From Streptomyces sp. LaPpAH-108 (GTDB lineage Bacteria > Actinomycetota > Actinomycetes > Streptomycetales > Streptomycetaceae), in contig NZ_KB891993.1 in the NCBI RefSeq assembly GCF_000373625.1, positions 558,001 to 622,000 on the forward strand: 64,000 bases of DNA, written 5' to 3'. The translations under genes and the position numbers were made by a program. The notes under the pieces are model-generated. The model searched no databases, was not told the DNA's origin, and saw only the letters and a list, made by a program, of their open reading frames with translations. Below are positions 1 through 8,373 of the stretch, in pieces (the stretch's first letter is position 1; each line of letters starts with the position of its first letter).

Positions 1-2
1 TC

Positions 3-500
3 CAGGCGCCCCGGCTCATGCCCTGGAAGAAGGTGTGGCGCAACGTCGTCCTGGGTCTGCCGGGCAGGCCCGAACGCGCCCTCGCGGAACGCGCGTTGGA
101 GGAGGTGGGCCTCGGGCACCGCGCCGACGCGTGGCCGAAGACGCTCTCCGGCGGCGAGGCCCAGCGGGCCTCCCTGGCCCGCGCCCTGGTGCGCGAGCCC
201 GATCTCCTGCTGCTCGACGAGCCGTTCGGCGCGCTCGATGCGCTGACAAGGATCAAGGCCCAGCGACTGGTCGGCGAGGTGTGGCGGCGCCGGGGCTGTG
301 CGGTGCTGCTCGTCACGCACGACGTCGAGGAGGCCGTCCTGCTCGCCGACCGTGTGCTGGTGATGGACGGCGGGCGCATCGCCCATGAGCAGCGGGTCGC
401 GCTCGACCGGCCGCGCGACATCACCGACCCCCGGTTCGCTGAGATCCGCGCGGGGCTGCTGGAACGGCTCGGCGTCGACACGGCGGCCGAAGCCGCCTGA
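3..500 (+). CDS. ssuB: Sulfonate ABC transporter ATP-binding protein (5' end outside window)
   Basis: The reading frame is already open at base 3, so the gene starts before the window and Walker A is missing. What remains shows the Q-loop stretch (QAPRLMPWKKV), the ABC signature LSGGEAQR, Walker B LLLLDEPFGALD and the switch histidine in LLVTHDVEEA. The Q-loop wording is typical of SsuB/TauB, the cytoplasmic ATPases that energise uptake of alkanesulfonates. The following ssuA and ssuD genes support that substrate. The permease gene is presumably upstream, out of view. A nitrate/taurine relative cannot be excluded from this gene alone. Confidence 0.9.
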   Translation, partial: QAPRLMPWKKVWRNVVLGLPGRPERALAERALEEVGLGHRADAWPKTLSGGEAQRASLARALVREPDLLLLDEPFGALDALTRIKAQRLVGEVWRRRGCAVLLVTHDVEEAVLLADRVLVMDGGRIAHEQRVALDRPRDITDPRFAEIRAGLLERLGVDTAAEAA

Positions 501-540
501 CCGGCGCTGCCCCAGCTGTTCCGAGCTGTCCGAGCCGCCC

Positions 541-580
541 CGAGCCGGACCGCGCTGTCCCGAGCCGGACCGTCCTGTTC
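541..580. repeat. Two tandem 20-bp repeats in ssuB-ssuA gap
   Basis: Two neighbouring 20-bp units beginning cgagccggaccg follow each other, with a more decayed unit before them. They lie in the 168-base gap between ssuB and ssuA. No strong hairpin or promoter is evident; function unknown. Confidence 0.5.
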
Positions 581-668
581 CGGCCTGCCTCGGCGTGAAG
601 ACGCCCGGGCCCACCCCCGCCCCCACGCCTCATCCCCGTATCCGCCTCCGTACACGAACGGAACCGCC

Positions 669-1685
669 ATGCGACGACGTCTGCTTCCCGCCGCGCTGCT
701 CCTCCCCCTCTCCCTCCTGATCACCTCCTGCGGAGGTGACGCGACCGCCGGGACGGGGACCGACACCGACGGTTCGGGGTCCGTCACCCTCGCCGTCGGT
801 GACCAGAAGGGCGGTTCCGAGGCCGTCCTGCGGGCCGCCGGGGAGCTGAAGAACCTGAAGTACCGCATCAAGTGGTCGACCTTCACCTCCGGCCCGCCCC
901 TGCTCGAAGCCGTCAACGCCCGGGCCGTCGACATCGGCGGCGTCGGCAACACGCCGCCCGTCTTCGCGGCCGGTGCCGGTTCGAAGATCGCGGTGGTGGC
1001 CGCGCAGCACGGCACCTCGCTCGGCGACGCCATCCTCGTGCCGAAGGGGTCGAAGCTCACCGCTCCGAAGCAGCTCAAGGGCCGGTCGGTGGCCGTCGCG
1101 CAGGGCTCGTCCGCCCACTACCAGCTGGTGGCCTCCCTCAAGGCGGCCGGGCTGAGCCTCAAGGACGTCAAGGTGAAGTACCTCCAGCCGGCCGACGCGC
1201 TCGCCGCGTTCAACTCCGGCAAGGTCGACGCCTGGGCGGTCTGGGATCCGTACACCTCCCAGGTACTGGAGGCCGAGCAGGGCCGCGTGCTCACCACCGG
1301 CGAGGGCGTCACCAACGGGCTGTCCTTCCAGGTGGCCGCGCCCGGCGCACTGCGCGACCCGAAGAAGGCCGCCGCCATCAAGGACTATCTGGCCCGGCTG
1401 CGGCGCGCGCAGGTCTGGGTCCACGACCACCAGCAGGAGTGGGCGAAGGTGTGGGCGAAGGACACCGGACTGCCCTACGAGGTGGCGCTCGCCTCCGTAC
1501 GGCGCACCAACTCCACCCGCGTCACGGTCGCCGTCGACAAGCCCCTCGTCGCCTCCGAGCAGCAGATCGCCGACACCTTCACCACGCTGGGGCTCATCCC
1601 CAAGAAGGTCGACTTCGGTGACTTCGTGGACACGCGCTTCAACGGCGATCTGCCCCCGTCGACCACCGCCCCGGCCCGGAACTGA
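669..1685 (+). CDS. ssuA: Aliphatic sulfonate ABC transporter substrate-binding lipoprotein
   Basis: This is a 338-residue periplasmic-binding-type protein. The N-terminus is a lipoprotein signal: RRR, a hydrophobic core, then LITSC with Cys21 as the predicted lipidation site. The mature part carries SsuA/NrtA-family features: VGDQKGG near the start, GGVGNTPPVFAAGAG around residues 90-105, and VDAWAVWDPY around 190. It should capture sulfonates outside the membrane and deliver them to the SsuB-driven transporter. It lies between ssuB and ssuD on the same strand, 17 bases before ssuD, consistent with one operon. Confidence 0.9.
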   Translation: MRRRLLPAALLLPLSLLITSCGGDATAGTGTDTDGSGSVTLAVGDQKGGSEAVLRAAGELKNLKYRIKWSTFTSGPPLLEAVNARAVDIGGVGNTPPVFAAGAGSKIAVVAAQHGTSLGDAILVPKGSKLTAPKQLKGRSVAVAQGSSAHYQLVASLKAAGLSLKDVKVKYLQPADALAAFNSGKVDAWAVWDPYTSQVLEAEQGRVLTTGEGVTNGLSFQVAAPGALRDPKKAAAIKDYLARLRRAQVWVHDHQQEWAKVWAKDTGLPYEVALASVRRTNSTRVTVAVDKPLVASEQQIADTFTTLGLIPKKVDFGDFVDTRFNGDLPPSTTAPARN

Positions 1686-1702
1686 CCCAGGAGAAACCCG
1701 AG

Positions 1703-2863
1703 ATGACCGTACGACTGCACTGGTTCCTGCCCACGGGCGGCGACGGCCGGACCCTGGTCGACCGCCACGCCTACGGCCCGAACGGCAAGGCGGGGCGCAG
1801 CACACCCGGGCTGCGCCTGCCCGACATCGAGTATCTGGCGCAGATCGCCAAGGCCGCCGAACAGCTCGGCTTCGAGGCGGTGCTGACCCCGACCGGCACC
1901 TGGTGCGAGGACGCGTGGCTGATCACGGCCGCCCTCTCCCAGCACACCGAACGGCTGAAGTTCCTGGTGGCGTTCCGCCCCGGGCTGCTCTCCCCCACTC
2001 TGGCCGCCCAGATGGCCGCCACCTACCAGCGGGTGACGCGCGGACGGCTGCTGCTCAACGTGGTGACCGGCGGCGACTCCTCCGAACAGCGCCGCTTCGG
2101 CGACCACCTCGACCACGACCGCCGCTACGAGCGCACGGACGAGTTCCTGTCGATCGTGCGCGGCGTCTGGCGGGGTGAGCCGTACGACTTCCAGGGCGCC
2201 CACTACCAGGTGGACGGCGGCCTCACCGCGCTGCCGCCCGACCCGGTGCCCGAGGTGTTCTTCGGCGGCTCCTCGCAGGCCGCCGGGCCCGTGGCCGCCC
2301 GGCACGCGGATGTGTATCTGACCTGGGGCGAGCCGCCCGCCCAGGTGAAGGAGAAGATCGACTGGATTCGCTCGCTGGCCGAACGCGAGGGCCGCGACGT
2401 CCGCTTCGGTGTCCGGCTGCACACCATCTCCCGGGACTCCTCCGCGGAGGCGTGGGCCACGGCGAACCGGCTGCTCGACGACCTCGACGCCGACACCATC
2501 GCCGCCGCGCAGGCCGCGCTCGGGCGCAGCGAGTCGGTGGGGCAGCGCCGGATGCTGGAACTGCACGGCGGCTCCCGCGACCAGCTGGAGATCCACCCGA
2601 ACCTGTGGGCCGGTGTCGGCCTGGTGCGCGGTGGCGCGGGGACCGCGCTGGTCGGCAGTCACGCGGAGGTGGCCGACCTCATCGAGGAGTACCACGCCCT
2701 CGGCATCGAGCACTTCGTCCTCTCCGGCTATCCGCATCTGGAGGAGGCGTACTGGTTCGGCGAGGGCGTGATCCCCGAACTCGCCGCACGCGGCCTGCTG
2801 GACCGTACGGCGACCGGGGGTTCCGGCGGCGGTGCGCCGCTGCTGGTGGCGGGCGGGCGCTGA
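1703..2863 (+). CDS. ssuD: FMNH2-dependent alkanesulfonate monooxygenase
   Basis: The 386-residue protein belongs to the bacterial luciferase-like family and has the SsuD hallmarks: an N-terminal LHWFLPTGGDGR, GFEAVLTPTGTWCEDAW, GRLLLNVVTGGDSSEQRRFGDHLDHDRRYERTDEF, and a C-terminal HFVLSGYPHLEEAYWFGEGV. SsuD cleaves C-S bonds of alkanesulfonates using reduced FMN and O2, releasing sulfite and an aldehyde. Length matches the family (about 380). An AGGAG site precedes the ATG. No flavin reductase gene is visible next to it. Confidence 0.95.
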   Translation: MTVRLHWFLPTGGDGRTLVDRHAYGPNGKAGRSTPGLRLPDIEYLAQIAKAAEQLGFEAVLTPTGTWCEDAWLITAALSQHTERLKFLVAFRPGLLSPTLAAQMAATYQRVTRGRLLLNVVTGGDSSEQRRFGDHLDHDRRYERTDEFLSIVRGVWRGEPYDFQGAHYQVDGGLTALPPDPVPEVFFGGSSQAAGPVAARHADVYLTWGEPPAQVKEKIDWIRSLAEREGRDVRFGVRLHTISRDSSAEAWATANRLLDDLDADTIAAAQAALGRSESVGQRRMLELHGGSRDQLEIHPNLWAGVGLVRGGAGTALVGSHAEVADLIEEYHALGIEHFVLSGYPHLEEAYWFGEGVIPELAARGLLDRTATGGSGGGAPLLVAGGR

Positions 2864-2949
2864 GGCCGGACGCCTGCGGCGGGGAGGCGAGGGGGGCGGG
2901 TCCGGGACGTGCTGTCCTGCCGGGCTCGCCCGCCCGTCCTGCCAGCCGC

Positions 2950-3861
2950 TCAGCCTTCAGCGGGACTCTGGGCCACCGGTGTCCGGTGCGCGGCGTCCGG
3001 GCTCCCGTCAGGGCTCCCGCTCGGGGTGCCCGGGTGTGCGGTGGCGGTCCGCTGCTGGTTGAACTCGGTCACGTTGCGCATGTGCTCGATGTAGTCGGAG
3101 GTGAAGCGGGTGTCCCCGGGCTTGACCGTGACGAAGTACAGCCAGTCGCCCGTCGACGGACTGAGCACGGCCCGCATCGCGTCCTCGCCGGGATTGCCGA
3201 TCGGGGTGGGCGGCAGCCCCATGCGCTGGTAGGAGTTGTACGGGCTGTCGATGCGGGTGTCGTCGGTGCTGGTGCGCAGGATGTGGCGGTCGAGCGCGTA
3301 GTTGAGGGTGGCGTCCATCTGGAGCGGCATCCCGCGCTCCAGCCGGTTGAACACGACCCGGGCCACCTTGCCCATGTCGGCCTTGCTCCCGGCCTCGGCC
3401 TGGACGATGCTCGCGATGGTGACAGCCTGGTAGACGTTCAGCGAGTTGCGCTGGGCCCCCGCGGCGACCGGCGCGGCGTCGAACTTCTCGTTGGCGGTGT
3501 CGACCATCAGCCGCAGCAGCGACTCCGCCGTGATGCCCTTCCGGAGCGGATAGGTGGCGGGGAAGAGGTAGCCCTCGGGGTTGCCCTCGGCGTCGTTCGA
3601 CAGCTTCAGCCCGGCGGTGGGGGCGGCCTTGCGGGTGGTGCCCGGTTTCAGTTCGAGGGCCTTGTCGACGGCGTCGTAGATCTGGCTCGCGCGCCAGCCC
3701 TCGGGGATGACCAGGGTCGCCGTCTTCGACTCTCCACTGAAGAGCGCGATCAGCGACACCGCCACGGCGGTACCGGCCAGAACGGTGCCGACCCCGGCGA
3801 GGACGAGTCTGCCCCGGCGCGTCAGTCGCATCGTGCTCCGTGACGGAGTGTTGATGTTCAT
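2950..3861 (-). CDS. mltG: MltG/YceG-like endolytic transglycosylase
   Basis: The 303-residue protein has one N-terminal membrane helix (about residues 17-37) and then a YceG domain. Diagnostic stretches are ATYPLRKG, VTIASIVQAEAG (with the catalytic Glu), VFNRLERGMPLQMDATLNYAL and SPYNSYQRMGLPPTPIGNPG. MltG enzymes cut nascent peptidoglycan glycan strands at the membrane. It is shorter than the main actinobacterial MltG and stands alone, not in the usual shikimate/ruvX context, so it is probably an extra copy. A start ten codons in (3831, MRLTRRGR) is also possible. The tail is Pro/Gly/Ser-rich. Confidence 0.88.
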   Translation of the reverse strand: MNINTPSRSTMRLTRRGRLVLAGVGTVLAGTAVAVSLIALFSGESKTATLVIPEGWRASQIYDAVDKALELKPGTTRKAAPTAGLKLSNDAEGNPEGYLFPATYPLRKGITAESLLRLMVDTANEKFDAAPVAAGAQRNSLNVYQAVTIASIVQAEAGSKADMGKVARVVFNRLERGMPLQMDATLNYALDRHILRTSTDDTRIDSPYNSYQRMGLPPTPIGNPGEDAMRAVLSPSTGDWLYFVTVKPGDTRFTSDYIEHMRNVTEFNQQRTATAHPGTPSGSPDGSPDAAHRTPVAQSPAEG

Positions 3862-3929
3862 GCGGGCAAGGTAATACGCATATCACCCGATTCCCCGCAT
3901 ATCACCAACTCGCGTACTCCCGTCGCGCG

Positions 3930-5732
3930 TCAGGCGACGGGGGCCAGCTGGGCGTCCCGGCGCACGAGGGCCGCATAGCGCCCGTCCTGGTCGAGCAGTT
4001 CCTCGTGCGTGCCGCGCTCGGCTATGCGGCCGGAGTCGAGCACGACGATCTGGTCGGCGTCGCGGACCGTGGACAGCCGGTGGGCGATCGTGATCGTCGT
4101 CCGGTCGGCCGAGAGGACGTCGATCGCCTCCTGGACGGCGGCCTCGGTGCGGGTGTCCAGGGCGCTGGTCGCCTCGTCGAGGATGAGGACCGGCGGGTTG
4201 CGCAGGATGGTGCGGGCGATCGCGAGGCGCTGCTTCTCGCCACCGGAGAAGCGGTGTCCGCGCTCTCCGACGACCGTGTCGTAGCCGTCGGGCAGGGCCG
4301 CGATGTGGTCGTGGATCTGGGCGGCGCGGGCGGCCTCGTGCAGCTCCTCGTCGGTGGCATCCGGCTTGGCGAAGCGGAGGTTGTCGGCGACCGAGGCGTG
4401 GAACAGGTACGTCTCCTGGGAGACGACGCCGACCGCGCGGGCGAGGGTGTCGAAGTCGAGGTCGCGGACGTCCACGCCGTCCAGGGTGACGCGTCCGCCG
4501 GTGACGTCGTACAGCCGGGGCACCAGATGGCCGAGGGTGGACTTGCCCGCGCCGGTGGGTCCGACCACGGCGAGACCGGTTCCGGCGGGCACGGTGAGGT
4601 CGATGCCGTCGAGAACGGCGCCGCCCTTGTCGTCGTAGCGGAACTCGACGTCCTCGAAGCGGACCTCACCTCTGATCTGGTCGAGGTGGACGGGCCGGGC
4701 GCGTTCGGTGATGTCGATGGGCAGGTCCAGGTACTCGAAGATCCGCTGGAAGAGGGCCAGCGAAGTCTGGATCTGGACGCCGGTCGCCAGCAGGCTCACG
4801 GCCGGGCGGAACAGGCCCTGCTGGAGGGAGACGAAGGCGACGAGCGTGCCGAGCGAGACCTCGGGCCCGCCGAACCGGAGCGCCAGACCGGCGGCCCAGT
4901 AGATGACGGCGGGCATCGCGGCCATCACGATCGTGATCACGGCCATGCGCCAGCGTCCGGCCATGCTCGACCTGACCTCGAGGTCGACCAGCCCCTCGGA
5001 CTCCGCCGCGAAGGCCGACGTGAGGGATTCCGAGCGACCCATGGTGCGGCCGAGCAGGATGCCGCTGACGGACAGCGACTCGGTGACGGTGGCGGCCATC
5101 GTGGCCATCTGTTTCTGCCGTCGGGTGGTGATTTTCTTGCGCTCCGCGCCGACCCGGCGGCTGATCCAGACGAAGACCGGCAGCAGGACCAGGGAGACGA
5201 CGGTGAGGCGCCAGTCGAGCGCGACCATGGCGACGACGGTGGCGATGACACTGGTGGCGTTGGACACCAGGGAGGTCGCGGTGGAGGTGACCGTGGCCTG
5301 CATTCCGCCGATGTCGTTGGCGATGCGGGACTGCACCTCGCCGGTGCGGGTGCGGGTGAAGAAGGCGAGCGACATCCGCTGGAGGCGGCCGTAGACGGCG
5401 GTGCGCAGGTCGTGCATGACGCGCTGGCCGACGGTGGTCGAGATCAGCGTCTGCAGGACGCCGAAGACGCTGGAGAGGACCGCGCTGAGGATCATGCCGA
5501 GCGCGAGAAGGCTCAGCAGTCCGGTGCGGCGCTGCGGGATGGCGACGTCGAGGATCTCCCTGAGGAGGAACGGCGTGGCCACGGAGACCAGCGAGGCCGC
5601 TCCGACCAGCAGGGCGACGATCGCCAGCCGCCCGCGATAGGGGCGGAAGAGCTTCAGGATGCGGCGCACCTGCCGGGGCTGCTGCCCTGCGTCGGCAGGT
5701 GGGTTCCAGGTGATTTCACGTTCGGGCTTCAT
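3930..5732 (-). CDS. ABC exporter, fused membrane and ATPase domains
   Basis: This 600-residue half-transporter has a six-helix exporter domain (about residues 35-320) followed by an ATPase domain. Walker A GPTGAGKST, Q-loop VSQETYLF, signature FSGGEKQR, Walker B LILDEATSALD and switch IAHRLST are all intact, so it could work as a homodimer. It is transcribed away from a MarR regulator gene across a shared promoter region with a MarR-type inverted repeat. That arrangement suggests inducible drug or metabolite export. The substrate cannot be read from the sequence. Confidence 0.9.
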   Translation of the reverse strand: MKPEREITWNPPADAGQQPRQVRRILKLFRPYRGRLAIVALLVGAASLVSVATPFLLREILDVAIPQRRTGLLSLLALGMILSAVLSSVFGVLQTLISTTVGQRVMHDLRTAVYGRLQRMSLAFFTRTRTGEVQSRIANDIGGMQATVTSTATSLVSNATSVIATVVAMVALDWRLTVVSLVLLPVFVWISRRVGAERKKITTRRQKQMATMAATVTESLSVSGILLGRTMGRSESLTSAFAAESEGLVDLEVRSSMAGRWRMAVITIVMAAMPAVIYWAAGLALRFGGPEVSLGTLVAFVSLQQGLFRPAVSLLATGVQIQTSLALFQRIFEYLDLPIDITERARPVHLDQIRGEVRFEDVEFRYDDKGGAVLDGIDLTVPAGTGLAVVGPTGAGKSTLGHLVPRLYDVTGGRVTLDGVDVRDLDFDTLARAVGVVSQETYLFHASVADNLRFAKPDATDEELHEAARAAQIHDHIAALPDGYDTVVGERGHRFSGGEKQRLAIARTILRNPPVLILDEATSALDTRTEAAVQEAIDVLSADRTTITIAHRLSTVRDADQIVVLDSGRIAERGTHEELLDQDGRYAALVRRDAQLAPVA

Positions 5733-5799
5733 GGGCTCCTACGAAGGGGGAAGGGGGCCGGTCACGCGGGCCGGCCGACGATGACTCGAAGAGCATAGC

Positions 5800-5824
5800 T
5801 CATTGTTACCTATACTCACAATGA
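5800..5824. promoter_or_regulatory. Candidate MarR operator
   Basis: A 7-bp inverted repeat TCATTGT...ACAATGA with an 11-bp AT-rich spacer sits between the divergent ABC exporter (start 5732) and marR-type gene (start 5850). It is one of the few AT-rich spots in this region. Its size and place fit a MarR dimer site controlling both genes. No binding data; inferred from position and symmetry. Confidence 0.55.
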
Positions 5825-5849
5825 ACGGGGTCCTGATATTGTTCCCGGC

Positions 5850-6299
5850 ATGAACACCCCCGACCCCGAAAGCGCCCTCGCGGAGCAGTTGCTGCGGCTC
5901 ACCCGCCGGGTGCACCGCATCCAGAAGCGCCACCTGGAGCAGCGCGATCTGGGCGTCACCCCCGCCCAGTCCCGCCTGCTGCGCGTCCTCACCCACTACG
6001 ACTCGCCCCCGCGCATGGCCGATCTGGCCGAGCGCTTGGAGGTGGTGCCCCGCGCGGTGACGACCCTGGTCGACGGGTTGGAGGCGAGCGGCAAGGTACG
6101 CCGGATGCCGGACCCGGCCAACCGCAGGGTGACCCGCATCGAGCTGACGGACGAGGGGCGCGCGACCCTGCGCGAGCTGCGCGGCGCACGCCGCTCGGCG
6201 GCCGAGGAGATCCTCGCCCCGCTCACCGACAAGGAGCGGCAACTGCTCGGTCTCCTGCTGGACACCCTGATGGACGGGGATCTCCCCAGGCCCTGCTGA
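5850..6299 (+). CDS. MarR family transcriptional regulator
   Basis: The 149-residue protein has the MarR winged-helix layout: dimerisation helices at both ends and a central HTH-wing (PRMADLAERLEVVPRAVTTLVDGLEASGKVRRMPDPANRRVTRIELTDEGR in pieces, residues about 50-105). The DPANRR wing is typical. It is divergent from the ABC exporter at 3930-5732 and probably represses it and itself through the inverted repeat between them, releasing on ligand binding. The ligand is unknown. Confidence 0.9.
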   Translation: MNTPDPESALAEQLLRLTRRVHRIQKRHLEQRDLGVTPAQSRLLRVLTHYDSPPRMADLAERLEVVPRAVTTLVDGLEASGKVRRMPDPANRRVTRIELTDEGRATLRELRGARRSAAEEILAPLTDKERQLLGLLLDTLMDGDLPRPC

Positions 6300-6462
6300 G
6301 CGGCGGGCGTCCCCGCAGGCTTCGGGACGACGGACGGCGCGGCTTGGTGGAATCTCGCGGCGGACCGGGAAAACCGGTTGAAATTCACCACCGCGTGAGG
6401 CGACCCTTTCACGGCTTGCCGCCGTCTGTTGCCCTCCTCCGGACACGAGCCACTGGGACGCC

Positions 6463-8373
6463 ATGCAGATCCAAGACCTTCCGTACTCCGATCCGGGCGT
6501 GGCCGACGCACGTTCGGGTCCGCACCTGCTGTGGTGGCTCTTCCGCAACCAGCGGGGCGGCCAGCTCAAGGCGTTGCTCTGGGGCCTGCTGCACTTCTCC
6601 GCCGTCTGCGCCCTGCCCTTCTGCGTCGGGCTGGCCGTCGAGGCGGCAGTGCAGGGTTCGGCCTCCGGACTTCTGCGGACGGGCGGCCTGCTGCTCCTGT
6701 GCGGCACCTGCGTCGCCGTCGGCGACACCTTCCTGCACCGGGCCGCCGTCACCAACTGGATCACGGCCGCCGCCCGGCTCCAGCAGCTGCTGGCGCGCAA
6801 GGCCGCGCACCTGGGCTCCGCGCTGACCCGGCGCGTGGCGGCGGGCGAGGTCGTGGCCGTCTCCACCGGTGACGTGGAGAAGATCGGCTGGTTCGTGGAG
6901 GCCGTCTCCCGCTTCACTGCCGCCGCGCTGACGGTGGTCCTCGTCTGTGTCGCACTCATCGTCTACCAGCCCGCTCTCGGTGTGGTCGTCGCCATCGGTC
7001 TTCCGCTCGTGGCCCTCGCGGTGCTGCCACTGCTCCCCCGCGCCACACGCCGCGCCGACGTCCAGCGCGAGAAGGCGGGCCGCGCCACCGAACTCGCCTC
7101 GGACACCGTCGCCGGGCTGCGCGTCCTGCGCGGCATCGGCGGCGAGGAGCTGTTCCTCACCCGCTACCGCAGCGCCTCGCAGGAGGTGCGGCACGCCGCC
7201 GTGCGCAGCGCCCGCATGTGGTCGCTCATCTCCGCGATCCAGGTGGTGGTGCCGGGTCTGCTGCTGATCGCGGTGGTCTGGCACGGCGTCCAGCTGGCCC
7301 GCGAGGGCCGGGTGACGGTCGGTGAACTGGTCACCGTCTACAGCGCGGTCATGATCGTCGGTTACCCCACCCGGCACTTCGAGGAGATCGCGATGGCCTT
7401 CTCCTTCTCACGTCCGTCCGCGACACGCGCGGCACGCGTCCTGTCCCTCCGGCGCCCGACGGACACCGAGGGTGCGGGAGCCGCGGGCGCGGGAGCTGAG
7501 GGCACTGGAGCCGACGGCGCGGGCACCGGCAAGGTGCCGGGCGGCGACCTGCACGACCCCCTCACCGGGCTTGTCGCCCCCGCCCACCGGTTCACCGCCG
7601 TGGTGTGCGGAGACCCGGACGCGGCGGGCGAACTGGCGGCCCGCCTGGGCGGCCACCCCGCCGAACCGGGGCCGTCGGTCCTGCTCGGCGGCGTCGCGCT
7701 CAACGACCTCCCCCTGGACCTGGCCCGCACCGCCGTCCTCGTCCAGGACAAGGACCCGGTGCTGCTGTCCGGCTCCCTGCGCGAACTGCTCGACGTGCCC
7801 GCCTCCGGCTCCGTCCAGGCCGAGGACGCGCTCGCCGCCGCGCAGTGCGACGACGTCCTGGACGCCCTGGCGCAGGCTTCGCTCGACGCATCGGACCCCA
7901 TGGACACCCGCATCACCGAACGCGGACGCTCCCTGTCGGGCGGCCAGCGCCAGCGCCTTGCCCTGGCCAGGTCGCTCGTCACGGACCCCGAGGTACTGGT
8001 CCTGGACGAGCCGACCTCGGCCGTGGACTCGCACACCGAGGCCCGGATCGCCGAGGGCCTGCGCGGACTCCGCTCCGGCCGCACCACCGTGGTGTTCACC
8101 TCCTCGCCTCTGCTGCTGGACCGCGCGGACAGCGTGGTCTTCCTCCACAAGGGCACCGTCGCCGCGACCGGCCCGCACCGCGAGCTGATCGCCACCGACC
8201 CGCGGTACCGGGCGGTGGTGACCCGCGAGACCGAGGACGAAGAGGACGGCAGCCCCCGCGCTGGCACCACTGACCTGACCGGTCGGCTGGAAAAGGCCGA
8301 CGGCGACGCCCTGTTGGGCGAACTCGACCGGCTCGAAGAGAACCGGCTCGAAGAGATCGAGGAGAGCGCATGA
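6463..8373 (+). CDS. ABC half-exporter with degenerate Walker A (pairs with next gene)
   Basis: The 636-residue protein has an exporter membrane domain (about residues 30-330) and an ATPase domain. The ABC signature LSGGQRQ (about 490) and Walker B VLVLDEPTSAVD are canonical. The Walker A region reads CGDPDAAGEL (about 382-391) with no GxxxxGKS/T, and the switch histidine is replaced in FTSSPL (about 545). A Gly/Ala-rich linker (AGAAGAGAEGTGADGAG) precedes the ATPase domain. It therefore cannot bind ATP normally itself but can offer its signature to a partner. Its stop overlaps the next gene's start by 4 bases, so the two are surely co-translated as a heterodimer. Substrate unknown. Confidence 0.88.
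   Translation: MQIQDLPYSDPGVADARSGPHLLWWLFRNQRGGQLKALLWGLLHFSAVCALPFCVGLAVEAAVQGSASGLLRTGGLLLLCGTCVAVGDTFLHRAAVTNWITAAARLQQLLARKAAHLGSALTRRVAAGEVVAVSTGDVEKIGWFVEAVSRFTAAALTVVLVCVALIVYQPALGVVVAIGLPLVALAVLPLLPRATRRADVQREKAGRATELASDTVAGLRVLRGIGGEELFLTRYRSASQEVRHAAVRSARMWSLISAIQVVVPGLLLIAVVWHGVQLAREGRVTVGELVTVYSAVMIVGYPTRHFEEIAMAFSFSRPSATRAARVLSLRRPTDTEGAGAAGAGAEGTGADGAGTGKVPGGDLHDPLTGLVAPAHRFTAVVCGDPDAAGELAARLGGHPAEPGPSVLLGGVALNDLPLDLARTAVLVQDKDPVLLSGSLRELLDVPASGSVQAEDALAAAQCDDVLDALAQASLDASDPMDTRITERGRSLSGGQRQRLALARSLVTDPEVLVLDEPTSAVDSHTEARIAEGLRGLRSGRTTVVFTSSPLLLDRADSVVFLHKGTVAATGPHRELIATDPRYRAVVTRETEDEEDGSPRAGTTDLTGRLEKADGDALLGELDRLEENRLEEIEESA

Noticed and set aside
2864..2949. Possible terminator between ssuD and mltG
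   Set aside because: Only short scattered GC pairings; no long continuous stem like the other convergent pairs.
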